Positions 1-10,555 are shown, numbered from the stretch's first letter. The stretch: DNA of 64,000 nucleotides from Hyphomicrobiales bacterium (GCA_900467745.1 UBQW01000062.1:55111-119110); one strand, 5' to 3'. Notes: generated from the sequence alone by a model not told the origin. Program-made: numbers and translations.

Positions 1-69
1 GAGACGCGAGCGAGGCGGATGAGAGGAGGCGGTGACAGAGACGAGCGCCGCCGAAAAGGACGACGACAC
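1..69 (-). CDS. Possible ABC permease, 5' end only (partial)
   Basis: Only about 23 codons would lie in the window, running off its left edge. A GTG at 69 is preceded by GAGAGGTGG (complement of 77-85) at good spacing, and the frame is open to base 1. The peptide itself is not diagnostic. A permease is inferred because the ATPase and binding protein just upstream have no permease in the window. An ATG at 86 in another frame is an alternative start. Confidence 0.3.
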   Translation of the reverse strand, partial: MSSSFSAALVSVTASSHPPRSRL

Positions 70-95
70 CGCGTGCCACCTCTCATCCGGTCAAT

Positions 96-129
96 CGAAC
101 CGCCCTCCCCCGGGAGAGAAGGCGGTTCG
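96..129 (-). terminator. Hairpin downstream of binding-protein gene
   Basis: CGAACCGCC (96-104) and GGCGGTTCG (121-129) form a perfect 9-bp stem around a 16-base loop, just after the binding-protein stop. No T-run follows on the minus strand, so it is more likely an intercistronic mRNA-stabilising or attenuating hairpin than a full terminator. Confidence 0.45.
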
Positions 130-134
130 CAGAC

Positions 135-1268
135 TTACTTTACGGACTCTTCGTAGGCTTCGAGGATCGCGGTATTGTAAGGCGCGATCGGGAAAGGCTT
201 GCCGTTGTTGGCGAGATCGTCAGGCGTGATGTCGACGAAGAGCTTGTTCCAGGTCGCGTCGTCGAGCTTCGGCTTGACGAAGTTGGCGTCGATACCCGGA
301 TACCAGTTGAAGCGCTTCACGATGCCTTCGGCCTGAACTTCCGGGCTGGTGGCGAGCGCGATGAACTTTTCCGCAAGCGCCTTGTGGCCCGACTTTTCAG
401 GAACGACATAGTGCATCGGCTGGCCGGGCATACCCGGGGCCGGCAGCACCAGCTTCATTTCCGGCGGCAGCTGGCCATTGGCCTGCCAGCTGTAGAACAT
501 GTCGACCCAGACAGGGCCCATGGCGATTTCGCCGCGGCTGAGAAGATCGAGCGTGCCGGCGTTACCAGGCGTCAGCGTGGCGTTCTTGGTGAAATCGGCC
601 AGGCTCTTGAAGGCGCCGTCCCACTTGGTGGTTTCTTCCTGCTTGAACGGACCCGTCATCAGGTTGTTGGCATCGCCACCGCCGAAGGCATAGACCCAGC
701 CCATGACGAAGGACACGCCAGAAGCGCCGCCCTTGATGCCGTTGTACCCGAACTGCTTCGGATGAGCCTTTGCCCATTCGGCGAGTTCCGCGTAGCTCTT
801 CGGCGGGTTCGCAACCAGTGCCGGGTTATAGGCGATCGCCGTCTGGCTGTTGAACATCGGCATTACGAAGCCATCGACATCCGAGCCGAGCGCGTTCTTC
901 GCGTTGCCGCGGGTCACCAGCTTGCCGGTATCAATGTTGCCGCGATACTTCTCGAGGTAACCCTTCTGGACCATCGGGCCGGCGAACTTTTCGTGCACGA
1001 CGGCAACGTCGACATCCCAGACCTTGGCTTCGGCCGCTGCCTGCGCGTCGAAACGCTCCAGGATCTTCTGCGAGCCTGCATCACCGGGACCAGTGCCGAC
1101 GGCGCGAACCGTGTCGCCCGGATTGGCCTTCTCGAACAACGGTCCGAGATACTGGTTGATGTAATCGACCATGTTCTGGTCGCCTGCGGTGGCGACCGTC
1201 AGCTCTTCGGCCTTTACCGGCAACGTCGCGAGAGCAACGGCGATAGCGGCATACGTCAATCTCTGCAT
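135..1268 (-). CDS. ABC transporter periplasmic substrate-binding protein
   Basis: A 377-residue solute-binding protein of the extracellular family 1 (PotD/Fe-type fold). Residues 1-20 are a Sec signal peptide ending VKAEE. The mature part shows the usual alternating alpha/beta pattern, with a W-rich ligand-cleft region near residues 185-260. It is transcribed after the ATPase at 1323-2453, with 54 bases between them. The substrate cannot be read from sequence; divergence from a phosphodiesterase/Ugp-like operon suggests a related organophosphate or polyol compound, which is inference. ATG start at 1268 with an AAGGAG sequence a few bases upstream. Confidence 0.85.
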   Translation of the reverse strand: MQRLTYAAIAVALATLPVKAEELTVATAGDQNMVDYINQYLGPLFEKANPGDTVRAVGTGPGDAGSQKILERFDAQAAAEAKVWDVDVAVVHEKFAGPMVQKGYLEKYRGNIDTGKLVTRGNAKNALGSDVDGFVMPMFNSQTAIAYNPALVANPPKSYAELAEWAKAHPKQFGYNGIKGGASGVSFVMGWVYAFGGGDANNLMTGPFKQEETTKWDGAFKSLADFTKNATLTPGNAGTLDLLSRGEIAMGPVWVDMFYSWQANGQLPPEMKLVLPAPGMPGQPMHYVVPEKSGHKALAEKFIALATSPEVQAEGIVKRFNWYPGIDANFVKPKLDDATWNKLFVDITPDDLANNGKPFPIAPYNTAILEAYEESVK

Positions 1269-1322
1269 CAGGCTTCTCCTTGTTATGAAAATGTGAGGTT
1301 CTGAAAGTCAGGCATCAAAAGG

Positions 1323-2453
1323 TCAGGCGTGGACTTTCCCGGGCGAAACCTGGGAAATGGCGTTTGCCGGCTCGGTGCTCGGCGAATTGAAGAGAAACAG
1401 AGCCTCGGCTGGCACATGAACGCGGACGCGCTCGCCCGGCTCAAATGCGCGGGTAGCGTCCGCCATGATCTCGCGGTCGCCGACACGAACGGCATGGCGC
1501 CAATGGCCACCTGGATAGCTCACGGCTGCGATCTCGCCATCGAGCGTAACGCCCGACCCGACAACCGCTGTCTCGGCAGCGAGGATTTGCGCCGCCTCCG
1601 GCCGGAAGCGCGCCTCGACGGTGCCTTGCACGAGGTCCCGCCCCATCAGAGCGACATGGCCGACGGCATTCGTTGGGCCCGCGGCGATAACGAAGTCGTT
1701 GCCATCAGGCGCGCCAGTCAGCGAGATCACGTTCTCGGCGCCCATGAAGGCGGCGACGAAGGCCGAGGCCGGCCTGTTGTAGACGTCTTCAGGCGTGCCC
1801 TGCTGAGCGATCCGACCGGCATTGAGGATCACGATCCTGTCGGCCATCACCATCGCTTCTTCGCGATCATGCGTCACGTGAACGGCGGTGATGCCAAGGC
1901 GCTTCTGCAGTGCGCGGAGCTCGTGGCGAACGCTAAGCCTTATGCGGGCGTCGAGATTGGAAAGCGGCTCGTCAAGCAGCAGGATCTCGGGATCAACCGC
2001 CAAGGCACGGCCGAGCGCGACGCGCTGGCGCTGACCGCCGGACAAGGCCGCCGGCTTTCGTGCTCCCAGTCCATCCAGCCCCAGAAGAGACTGCATGGCG
2101 GAGACCCGCTTGTCGATTTCGCTGCGCTGGACCTTCTTCAGTTTCAAGCCATAGCCGATATTCTGCGCTACCGTCATATGTGGCCAGAGCGCATAGGACT
2201 GGAAGACGAGCGCCATCCCGCGCTTGTCGGGCGGCAGGTGCGTCACCTCGCGATGGCGCACGGAGACCGATCCCGAGGACGGCGTCACGAAGCCGGCGAG
2301 GACGCGCAGCAGTGTCGTCTTTCCGCAGCCTGATGACCCGAGCAAGGCGACGAATTCCCCGCGCTCGATATTGAGGTCTATGTCCTCCAGAACCTGGGTG
2401 TTGCCATATCTGCAGGCAACCGACCGCAATTCCAGAAACGCGCCTTGAACCAT
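1323..2453 (-). CDS. ABC transporter ATPase (PotA/UgpC type)
   Basis: A 376-residue ATPase that powers the adjacent importer. Visible motifs in order: Walker A GSSGCGKTT near residue 38, Q-loop VFQSYALWPH, signature LSGGQRQRVALGRAL, Walker B ILLLDEPLSNLD and H-loop VTHDREEA, then a C-terminal TOBE-like regulatory region from about 240. Length fits CUT1/polyamine-type ATPases. It is the first gene of a minus-strand operon. A 16-bp palindrome lies 13 bases upstream of the ATG, next to the CGGGAG ribosome site. Confidence 0.9.
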   Translation of the reverse strand: MVQGAFLELRSVACRYGNTQVLEDIDLNIERGEFVALLGSSGCGKTTLLRVLAGFVTPSSGSVSVRHREVTHLPPDKRGMALVFQSYALWPHMTVAQNIGYGLKLKKVQRSEIDKRVSAMQSLLGLDGLGARKPAALSGGQRQRVALGRALAVDPEILLLDEPLSNLDARIRLSVRHELRALQKRLGITAVHVTHDREEAMVMADRIVILNAGRIAQQGTPEDVYNRPASAFVAAFMGAENVISLTGAPDGNDFVIAAGPTNAVGHVALMGRDLVQGTVEARFRPEAAQILAAETAVVGSGVTLDGEIAAVSYPGGHWRHAVRVGDREIMADATRAFEPGERVRVHVPAEALFLFNSPSTEPANAISQVSPGKVHA

Positions 2454-2466
2454 CTCTCAACTCCCG

Positions 2467-2482
2467 TTGCACAGCTGTGCAA
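2467..2482. promoter_or_regulatory. 16-bp perfect palindrome, candidate LacI-family operator
   Basis: TTGCACAGCTGTGCAA is a perfect inverted repeat just upstream of the ribosome site of the ATPase at 1323-2453. TTG...CAA ends are typical of LacI-family operators, although the usual central CG is absent. The LacI-type gene at 7867-8859 is the only such regulator nearby, so it is the obvious candidate ligand. Confidence 0.4.
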
Positions 2483-2620
2483 TCTGTCCAGCAGCTAGTT
2501 AGAATGTTTCCTTTACAGTTAGATGACGGTTGGCGCGTTCCCGCGGTCCACTGCATCGAATGGATGATCCCTGCGCTGTGTCGGTCCTGAACGGGCCCTA
2601 GAAAAAGGCTCGAATGCGCG

Positions 2621-2638
2621 GTGACAATTCGATGACGA
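2621..2638 (-). promoter_or_regulatory. PHO-box-like sequence
   Basis: Read on the minus strand this is TCGTCAT-CGAA-TTGTCAC. That has the 7-4-7 layout of a PhoB box (consensus CTGTCAT-N4-CTGTMAY in rhizobia), with two mismatches in the first repeat and one in the second. It lies between two divergent importer operons, one of which starts with a phosphodiesterase, so phosphate-starvation control is plausible. Confidence 0.35.
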
Positions 2639-2752
2639 AAATGAAACGCGGTTGGAAAGCCGTGTTACGCCCCCGACACATGATCGCTTTAAAGAGGCGC
2701 CGAAGACGTCGCTGGCCGCAGCCTGGCCGGCGTGTGGAATTGGAGAAGCGCC

Positions 2753-3585
2753 GTGAAGATCATCCATATTACCGATACACATCTGAGCCCCAACAAGCCG
2801 CATTTCAACGGCAACTGGGCGCCCCTGCTCCGCTGGATCGAGGAAACCGGCGCTGACCTCATCGTGCACACCGGTGACCTCAGCGTTGACGGCGCCGACA
2901 AAGACGAAGATCTGGCCTTTTCCATGGAACTGATGCGCCAGGTGTCGATCCCCATGCTGATCGTTCCCGGCAATCACGATGTCGGACACCTCCCGGGCTC
3001 GGCCCAGCCGGTCAATGCGGAGCGTCTCGCCCGCTGGCGTAATCTCGTCGGCCCCGACTATTTCGCGCAGGATATCGGGAACTGGCGCATTATCGGTCTG
3101 AACAGCCTGCTCATGGGCTTCGAGGATGCAGAAGAACAGGCACAGTTCGACTGGCTGCAGAAGACGCTCGCCGAGCGCGGTGAGCGCCGCGTCGCAATCT
3201 TCGCGCACAAACCGCTATTCGTAGACGACGCCAATGAAGGCGACACCGGCTACTGGAGCGTACGCCCGACGCAGCGCCGCAAGCTTTATGACCTGATCGC
3301 CGCTCACGACGTCGCGCTCTTCGGCAGTGGGCACCTGCACTGGACGTGGAAGGGCGAGTTCGGCCAGACCTCGGTCGTCTGGGCGCCGCCGACAGCCTTT
3401 ATCCTCGACACGATGGAACGTGAAATGCCGGGAGAGCGCCTGGTGGGTGCGGCCGTGCACGAGCTTGGTGACGACGTCACGACCGAACTGGTCGCCGTAC
3501 CAGGGATGACCGCCTACTTCCTCGACGATGTCGTGGAAGAGGTCTACCCGCAGGCAGCGCCGAAGAAGCAGCGGGAGCGAGCGCA

Positions 3586-3589
<4 letters not shown>
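2753..3589 (+). CDS. Calcineurin-like metallophosphoesterase (CpdA/GpdQ type)
   Basis: About 278 residues of a class III cyclic-nucleotide/glycerophosphodiester phosphodiesterase-like enzyme. The metal ligands are all visible: DTH near residue 7, GDL, GNHD, AHKP and GHLH near residue 196. No signal peptide, so it should act in the cytoplasm. The GTG at 2753 is chosen because GGAG (2742-2745) sits 7 bases upstream and the family N-terminus (KIIHITDTHL) follows directly. It overlaps the next ATPase gene (ATGA), so it is co-translated with an importer. It probably hydrolyses the imported phosphodiester; cAMP phosphodiesterase is the alternative. Confidence 0.85.
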
Positions 3590-4741
<1,152 letters not shown>

Positions 4742-4749
<8 letters not shown>

Positions 4750-5668
4750 CATCGCCATGGACGCACCTGCAACACGCAAGACCACGGTAGCACGCGAACG
4801 CAACGAAGCGCGTACCGCCTGGCTCCTGGCACTGCCCGCCATCATCCTGATCTTTGTTTTCGTGCTCCTGCCCGTGGTTGCCGTCGTCCTGCTCGGCTTC
4901 ACCGATTTTGAGCTCGGCATGGGCAAGTTCCGCTTTGTCGGCTTCGAGAACTATGCGCACCTGATCAACGATCGCGCCTTCCGCAAAGCCTTGTGGAACA
5001 CGACCTGCTATACGGCGATCGTGGCCCCTGTTTCGATCGTCCTCGGCCTTGTAGTCGCTCTCATGATCGAAAGCGAGACCACCGCGCGCAGCTTCTTCCG
5101 CACGGTCTACTTCCTGCCGGTGGCATCGCTGATCGTCGCCATGGCAACCGTGTGGCAATATCTCTTCCACCCGACCATCGGGCCGATCAACAGCCTGCTG
5201 GCGCTGGTCGGCATTCCCGGCCCCAACTGGCTCGCAGCCTCGAGCACCGTGCTCTACAGCCTGTCGATCATCGGTGTCTGGCAGTCCGTCGGCTTCAACA
5301 TGGTGCTATTCCTCGCCGGTCTCACCGCCATCCCGCGTGAGCTCTATGCGGCTGCCGAAGTCGATGGCGCCCGCTCGGCTTTCGATCGGTTCCGTCTGGT
5401 GACCTGGCCGATGCTCGGACCGACGACGCTGTTCGTCACGACGATCAGCATCATCAACTCGGTGAAGGTCTTCGAAACAGTCCAGACCCTCACTCAAGGC
5501 GGGCCGAACCATGCATCCGAAGTGCTGCTCTTCAGCATCTACCAGGAAGGTTTCGTCTATCTGCGCGTCGGTTACGCATCGGCGATGACGGTGGTGTTCC
5601 TCGCCATCCTGATGGTGCTCACTTTCCTCCAGTACAATGTTCTCGACCGTCGGGTGCACTACTCATGA
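4742..5668 (+). CDS. ABC transporter permease (UgpA type)
   Basis: A 308-residue inner-membrane permease with about six hydrophobic helices. The first is near residues 25-50, after a charged N-terminus. The coupling EAA-type segment is near residues 200-220 (ELYAAAEVDGARSAFDRF). It overlaps the ATPase before it and the second permease after it (ATGA at 5665). Substrate specificity is not visible; gene order ATPase-permease-permease-binding protein matches Ugp-like importers. Confidence 0.9.
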
Positions 5669-6516
5669 GCGTAAACACGATGACCGCCAACCGGTGGACC
5701 CTCGGCCGCGTCAGCCGCCTGGCACTGCTCTCCTTCGGCGCGCTGCTGTTCCTCGCGCCCTATGTCTTCATGCTGTCGACGGCAGGCAAGGCGCAGAGCG
5801 AGATCTTCACCTCCGCCCTGTCGTTGATCCCGACCAACTTCTACTACGTCGCCAACTTCACCAAGGCGCTGACCCGCGTACCGATGGGAACGCTACTGTG
5901 GAACGGGGTGCTGGTCTGCGGGCTGATCTTCTTCTTCCAGGTGCTGATCGCCATTCCCTGCGCCTACGCCATGGCAAAGCTGAAGTTCCGCGCGGCGCGG
6001 CTGATGATGGTTCTCGTCATGCTTGGCCTACTGGTGCCGATCCATGCAACCGCCCTGCCGCTCTATGTCGGCTTCAACAGTCTGTCGCTGCTCAACAGCT
6101 ACACTGCGCTGGTGGCTCCGTTCTCGATCTCGGTCTTTGCGATCTTCATGTTCCTTCAGTTCTTCCGGGCGATGCCCGACGATCTGATCCATGCGGCACG
6201 CCTGGACGGCATGTCGGAACTCGGGATTGTCGCGCGCGTCATCGTCCCGAATGCCTGGCCCGCCGTCACCGCCTTCTCGATCTTTTCGGTCGTCGCCCAC
6301 TGGAACGACCTCTACTGGCCTCTCGTCGTCATCACCAAGCAGGACTACGCCACGCCGCCCCTCGGCCTGATGTATTTCCGCGCCGCCGAGGCCGGTGACG
6401 ACTACGGCGCGCTGATGGCCGCCACCATGATCATTACCCTTCCCCTCGTCGCCGCATTCCTGCTCGCGCAGAAGCGCTTCGTCGAGGGTATCACCATGAC
6501 CGGTCTCAAAGGCTGA
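5665..6516 (+). CDS. ABC transporter permease (UgpE type)
   Basis: A 283-residue second permease subunit with six predicted helices and an EAA-type loop near residues 175-190 (DLIHAARLDGMSELGI). The N-terminus RWTLGRVSRLALLSFGALLFLAP and the C-terminal KRFVEGITMTGLKG are typical of CUT1 MalG/UgpE proteins. It pairs with the permease at 4742-5668. Confidence 0.9.
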   Translation: MSVNTMTANRWTLGRVSRLALLSFGALLFLAPYVFMLSTAGKAQSEIFTSALSLIPTNFYYVANFTKALTRVPMGTLLWNGVLVCGLIFFFQVLIAIPCAYAMAKLKFRAARLMMVLVMLGLLVPIHATALPLYVGFNSLSLLNSYTALVAPFSISVFAIFMFLQFFRAMPDDLIHAARLDGMSELGIVARVIVPNAWPAVTAFSIFSVVAHWNDLYWPLVVITKQDYATPPLGLMYFRAAEAGDDYGALMAATMIITLPLVAAFLLAQKRFVEGITMTGLKG

Positions 6517-6545
6517 CCGGTCGCCTCAATCCAGGAGAACGAGCG

Positions 6546-7811
6546 ATGAAACGTATCACCCAGCTTCTCGCCGCAGCGGCCATCTCGATGGCGACAACCG
6601 TGCCGGCTTTTGCCGAGACGACGCTGACGGTCCACTATCCGATGCCAGGCTTTTTCAAGGACGTGATGGACACGATCTCGAAGAAGTTCATGGAAGAAAA
6701 CCCTGATATCAAGATCCAGTTCGCAAGCCCGTCCGCCACCTATGAAGAAGGCATCCAGACGATCCTTCGCCAGGTCGGCACGTCGGAAATGCCTGATCTG
6801 ACCTTCATTGGGCTGAACCGCCTGCGCATGATCGACGAGCGCGATGTCGCCGTCGACCTCGGCCCGCTCGTCAAGAAAGACGGCAACATGGCCGAGCAGG
6901 GCTTCTCGGACACGATCCTGAAGCTCGCCCAAGTCAAGGGAAAGCAGATCGGCCTCGCTTTCGCGACCTCGACCCCGATCATGTACTACAACGCCGATCT
7001 CGTTAAGGCCGCCGGTGGCGACCCCGAGAACCCGCCGAAGACCTGGGACGAAGTGATCTCGCTCGGCGGTAAGATCAAGGCGCTCGGCAACGGCGTCGAT
7101 GGTATCGACTTCCGCTGGCAGGGCGACGACTGGATGTTCTCGGCGCTGCTGTTCGGCGCCGGCGGCTCCATGCTCAGCGAAGACGAGAGCAAAGTCACCT
7201 TCAACGGTCCAGAAGGCCGGAAGGCCGGCGAAGTGATCGAGCGCATGGTCAAGGAAGGCGGCCTGCCGGTGTTTACGAAGTCTGCCGGCGAGCAGGCCTT
7301 CGCGGCCGGCAAGGTCGGTTTCGAGTTCCAGACAACAGGCGCGCTGCGCAACACCATCAAGAACGTTGGCAACAAGTTCGACCTGCGCACGGCTCCATTG
7401 CCGCTGCTCGACCCCGCCAAGGGCCACCTGCCGACCGGTGGCAACGCCGTCGTGATCCTGACCAAGGATGCCGCCAAGCAGGAAGCCGCCTGGAAGTTCG
7501 CCAAGTTCGCGGCAGGTCCTTACGGCGCCTCGGTCGTCGTCCCCGGCACCGGCTACGTTCCGAACAACGAACTGGCCGCCAAGTCGCCAGACTATCTGGG
7601 CGATTTCTACACCAAGAATCCGCTGTTCCAGGCCGGCCTGAAGCAGATGCCGCTGATGGTTCCGTGGTACGCTTTCCCGGGCTCCAACGGTGTTCGCGTC
7701 ACCCAGACGATCGTCGACAACCTCTCGCGCATCGTCGACCAGTCTTCGGCGCCGAAGGAAGCACTCGACGACGCAGCCGCCGACGTCGAAGGCATGCTGC
7801 CGCGCAGCTAA
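6546..7811 (+). CDS. ABC transporter substrate-binding protein (UgpB type)
   Basis: A 421-residue periplasmic binding protein of extracellular family 1. Residues 1-23 form a signal peptide ending VPAFAE. The length and the region with GGNAVVILTKDA near residue 299 fit UgpB/MalE-like proteins. It is the last gene of the phosphoesterase operon, 29 bases after the permease with an AGGAG ribosome site, and is followed by a hairpin terminator. A phosphodiester or polyol-phosphate ligand is inferred from the operon's phosphoesterase. Confidence 0.9.
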   Translation: MKRITQLLAAAAISMATTVPAFAETTLTVHYPMPGFFKDVMDTISKKFMEENPDIKIQFASPSATYEEGIQTILRQVGTSEMPDLTFIGLNRLRMIDERDVAVDLGPLVKKDGNMAEQGFSDTILKLAQVKGKQIGLAFATSTPIMYYNADLVKAAGGDPENPPKTWDEVISLGGKIKALGNGVDGIDFRWQGDDWMFSALLFGAGGSMLSEDESKVTFNGPEGRKAGEVIERMVKEGGLPVFTKSAGEQAFAAGKVGFEFQTTGALRNTIKNVGNKFDLRTAPLPLLDPAKGHLPTGGNAVVILTKDAAKQEAAWKFAKFAAGPYGASVVVPGTGYVPNNELAAKSPDYLGDFYTKNPLFQAGLKQMPLMVPWYAFPGSNGVRVTQTIVDNLSRIVDQSSAPKEALDDAAADVEGMLPRS

Positions 7812-7839
7812 GCTAAGCTCGACCTGATGATCATGCTTG

Positions 7840-7866
7840 GCCGTCGCACCTCGTGCGGCGGCTTTC
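7840..7866. terminator. Bidirectional terminator between UgpB-like and LacI genes
   Basis: GCCGTCGCAC (7840-7849) and GTGCGGCGGC (7853-7862) form a 10-bp stem with one G-T pair and a 3-base loop, followed by TTTCCTATTT. It separates two convergent genes. Confidence 0.65.
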
Positions 7867-8859
7867 CTATTTGGATGACTGGTTCAGATCGCGGACCGTC
7901 CCGCCCTTGTTTAGCGAAAAGGCAAGCTCCAGATGTCGGTCGGGCGCGGCGTTTTCGACCATGTCAAGGAGCAGAGACGCCGCTGTCGTGCCCATGCTCG
8001 CATCCGGCATGTTCATCGTGGTCAAAGGCGGATCGACCAGCCGGCCGATCACGATACCATCGAAGCCTGCCACCGACATGTCTTGCGGCACGGAAAGGCC
8101 CTCGCGACGGAGCGCTGCGATCACCCCAAGCGCCAGAAGGTCATTGGATCCGATAATCGCGGTCGGGCGACCATCCCTGATGGCGGTCAGGATATCGATC
8201 TGGTCGTATTCCGAAACAAAGGAGATCTGCATGGCAGCAAGCGGCCGCTTCCCGACTTCCCGCAACGCTTCGATATAGCCTTGGTAGCGGCGCGCGGCAC
8301 GGTCGGAAGCGGCGAAGCTGCCCGAGACGAACAATATCCGCTCATGCCCCATCTGCAGCAGGTAGCGCGTAAGGTCCCGGCCTGCCGCGAAATTATCGAC
8401 AGTGACGGCAGCCGGATGGCGCTCCGTCGGCAGATTGTGCAAGAGCACTGTCGGCGGCAGATCTGCCAGTAGCGCCTGACTGGTCAGGCCGTTGCAGACG
8501 GTCAAGATCAATCCGGTCGGCCGTTCGCTCATCAAGCCCGACACGGCGTCCGCTTCCTGCAGCGGATCATAATTGGACTGAGCAATCAGCACGCTGTGAC
8601 CGGCGCTAAGCATGCGATTCTGGATACCCGACAGGGATGCGGCAAAGACAGGGTTCGTGAGGCTCGGCACGAGGACGCCGATGACGGGTCGCCGGCCGCC
8701 CTTGGCGGTCGCTCCAGGAGCGCGATAACCAAGTTCGCCAGCCGCCTTGCGCACCTTGCCGACCATCGCGGGGCTGACCGGGCCGCTATGGTTCAGAACG
8801 CGGCTCGCCGTCGCCGTCGAGCAGCCCGCACGTTCAGCAACTTGGCGCAGTGTCGCCAT
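7867..8859 (-). CDS. LacI-family transcriptional regulator
   Basis: 330 residues. The N-terminal helix-turn-helix (TLRQVAERAGCSTATASRVLN) and hinge are classic LacI. Residues from about 60 form a periplasmic-binding-protein-like effector domain, with GSNDLLALG near residue 238. It lies convergent to the phosphoesterase/importer operon and probably controls it or the divergent importer. The candidate operator is the palindrome at 2467-2482. Confidence 0.9.
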   Translation of the reverse strand: MATLRQVAERAGCSTATASRVLNHSGPVSPAMVGKVRKAAGELGYRAPGATAKGGRRPVIGVLVPSLTNPVFAASLSGIQNRMLSAGHSVLIAQSNYDPLQEADAVSGLMSERPTGLILTVCNGLTSQALLADLPPTVLLHNLPTERHPAAVTVDNFAAGRDLTRYLLQMGHERILFVSGSFAASDRAARRYQGYIEALREVGKRPLAAMQISFVSEYDQIDILTAIRDGRPTAIIGSNDLLALGVIAALRREGLSVPQDMSVAGFDGIVIGRLVDPPLTTMNMPDASMGTTAASLLLDMVENAAPDRHLELAFSLNKGGTVRDLNQSSK

Positions 8860-9229
8860 TGATCGTTTTCCCGCGTTCTCGGATTAGGCCTGCCGCAACC
8901 GGCTTTATCAGGGATGGCGCGTCGCGCGCAATGATACGGCCGGTTGCACTTAGTCTCATATGCCCGGCACATGCCTCACCAACCGGTCAGCCGAATTCGC
9001 CCACCTCCTTGCGGATTGGCAAGATTGCGGACGTCTAAAGCCGGCATGGGTGTAGAAAACCGGCGAAACGTCGCCTATACCGTTCCGTGCATGCGCACCT
9101 CAGGGCAGGTACAAAAGGTTATGACAACAACACGAGCTCCGGGATCATTCCACGGGCGGGATCGGGGTGTCCGATGTCCCATCGGGGATGGCTTGCCATT
9201 CCCCGGTCGTTTACCCGAGGTGATACCCG
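8860..9229. other. 370-base intergenic region
   Basis: Divergent promoter region between the LacI gene and the siderophore-interacting protein. A GAGGTGATACCCG ribosome site precedes the plus-strand ATG. I looked for Fur, Irr and RirA-type iron boxes and did not see a convincing one. No gene is recognised here. Confidence 0.5.
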
Positions 9230-10330
9230 ATGACCGAACCCACACGATTACGCTGCAGCACTGACATCCGCCTGCTGAAGCTGCCTGAATATTTGCACCT
9301 GATCGTCGACCGGCTGGCAAGCTTCGATGCCGCCGTCATACAGACCGATGACAGCGTGACCTTCGAATTCCCCTTCGCCTCCGCGCGCTTCGACATGACA
9401 TCCGAACAGCTGACGATGGAAGCCTCGTCGCCTGATGAGGAGGGACTTCGCCGCGCCAAGGAGCTTCTCGGCGTTGCCGTCGAACTCTACGCGAAGAGCG
9501 AAAAGCCGCAATTCGTCTGGACGGGCGACCTCGCCGGCGACACGACACTCTCGTCCTTCCGGCTGATGCGGGTCGAGCGCGCCTGGCAGGTCACGCCTGG
9601 CATGCGACGTGTGCGCCTGACGGGCAGCAACCTCGAGCGCTTCGACAACCCCAGCAGCATGCACATCCGCATGTATTTTCCGACGGCGGACATTCCCGAG
9701 CCGGTATGGCCGATCGCCGGGCCAAACGGCCTGACATTCTGGCCATCGGAAGAGCAAAAGCCGGTGGCGCGCGTTTACACCATTCGCAAGATGGACGCGA
9801 CGGCAGGCTATATCGACGTCGATTTCGTCGTCCACGGCGATGGCGATAGCGCGCACGAAGGTGTCGGCTGCGCCTGGGCCATGCACGCCAAGGAAGGCGA
9901 CGTGGTCGGCATCATGGGGCCGCTAGGCCGTCCTGTAAGACCGGCTGACTGGTACATCATGGGATGCGACGAGACCGGATTGCCGGCACTCAGCCGCATC
10001 CTCGAACGGCTGCCGGCTGATGCGCGCGGCCACGCCTTCGTCGAAGTCGCGCAAGCGACCGACGAACAGCCGATCGCTCATCCCGAGGGGATCGAACTTC
10101 GCTGGATCCATCGCAACGGCATTCCCAGTGGCGAGCACGGCGAATTGGTTCGCGCGATCCGAGCCGTGGAATGGCCCACGGGCTTGTCTGGCTTCGGTTG
10201 GTTTGCCTCCGAGAACGAGGCCACCAAGGAGATCCGCGAATATTGGCGCGACACGCTGGCCTACGGACGCGACCAGACGCTGGCTGCGGGCTACTGGAGG
10301 CGAGGCGTGACTGGACTAATGGCGGGTTGA
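9230..10330 (+). CDS. Siderophore-interacting FAD protein with N-terminal DUF2218
   Basis: 366 residues in two parts. Residues 1-95 resemble DUF2218, a small domain often beside iron-uptake genes. Residues about 110-355 are a siderophore-interacting (SIP/ViuB) flavoprotein: FAD domain with RVYTIRKMD and GPLGRP, then the SIP C-terminal domain ending GYWRRG. The family reduces ferric siderophores in the cytoplasm to release iron. It stands alone, without a receptor or transporter, so the siderophore is unknown. Confidence 0.85.
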   Translation: MTEPTRLRCSTDIRLLKLPEYLHLIVDRLASFDAAVIQTDDSVTFEFPFASARFDMTSEQLTMEASSPDEEGLRRAKELLGVAVELYAKSEKPQFVWTGDLAGDTTLSSFRLMRVERAWQVTPGMRRVRLTGSNLERFDNPSSMHIRMYFPTADIPEPVWPIAGPNGLTFWPSEEQKPVARVYTIRKMDATAGYIDVDFVVHGDGDSAHEGVGCAWAMHAKEGDVVGIMGPLGRPVRPADWYIMGCDETGLPALSRILERLPADARGHAFVEVAQATDEQPIAHPEGIELRWIHRNGIPSGEHGELVRAIRAVEWPTGLSGFGWFASENEATKEIREYWRDTLAYGRDQTLAAGYWRRGVTGLMAG

Positions 10331-10383
10331 TCGGGGCGACCTAGCATGCCTTCATAGGGACAGGACATCGGCAAATCGGTGAT

Positions 10384-10403
10384 GGGGCGAAGCCATCCGC
10401 CCC
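10384..10403 (+). terminator. Hairpin after siderophore-interacting gene
   Basis: GGGGCG (10384-10389) pairs with CGCCCC (10398-10403) around an 8-base loop, 53 bases after the stop, followed by GTTCATC. Weak but correctly placed. Confidence 0.3.
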
Positions 10404-10555
10404 GTTCATCGTCGGCCCGTCGCATGATCGCGGGCGGACGCTGAGGTGACATTCGGCTTGCGGAACGCCATGTGTCTGCAGTAGGTCACTGCTCTCAACC
10501 ATTGCGGCCGCGTAGGGCGGTCAAACAACGGCATGCGTCGATAAGGAGTGCTCCG

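Noticed and set aside
384..1304. Long plus-strand open frame opposite the binding-protein gene
   Set aside because: Arginine/histidine-rich translation without domains, fully antisense to a well-supported gene; a GC-rich shadow. The same applies to long antisense frames at 1329-2333, 3787-4926, 15644-16615, 22634-23947, 26954-28408 and 62215-63447.
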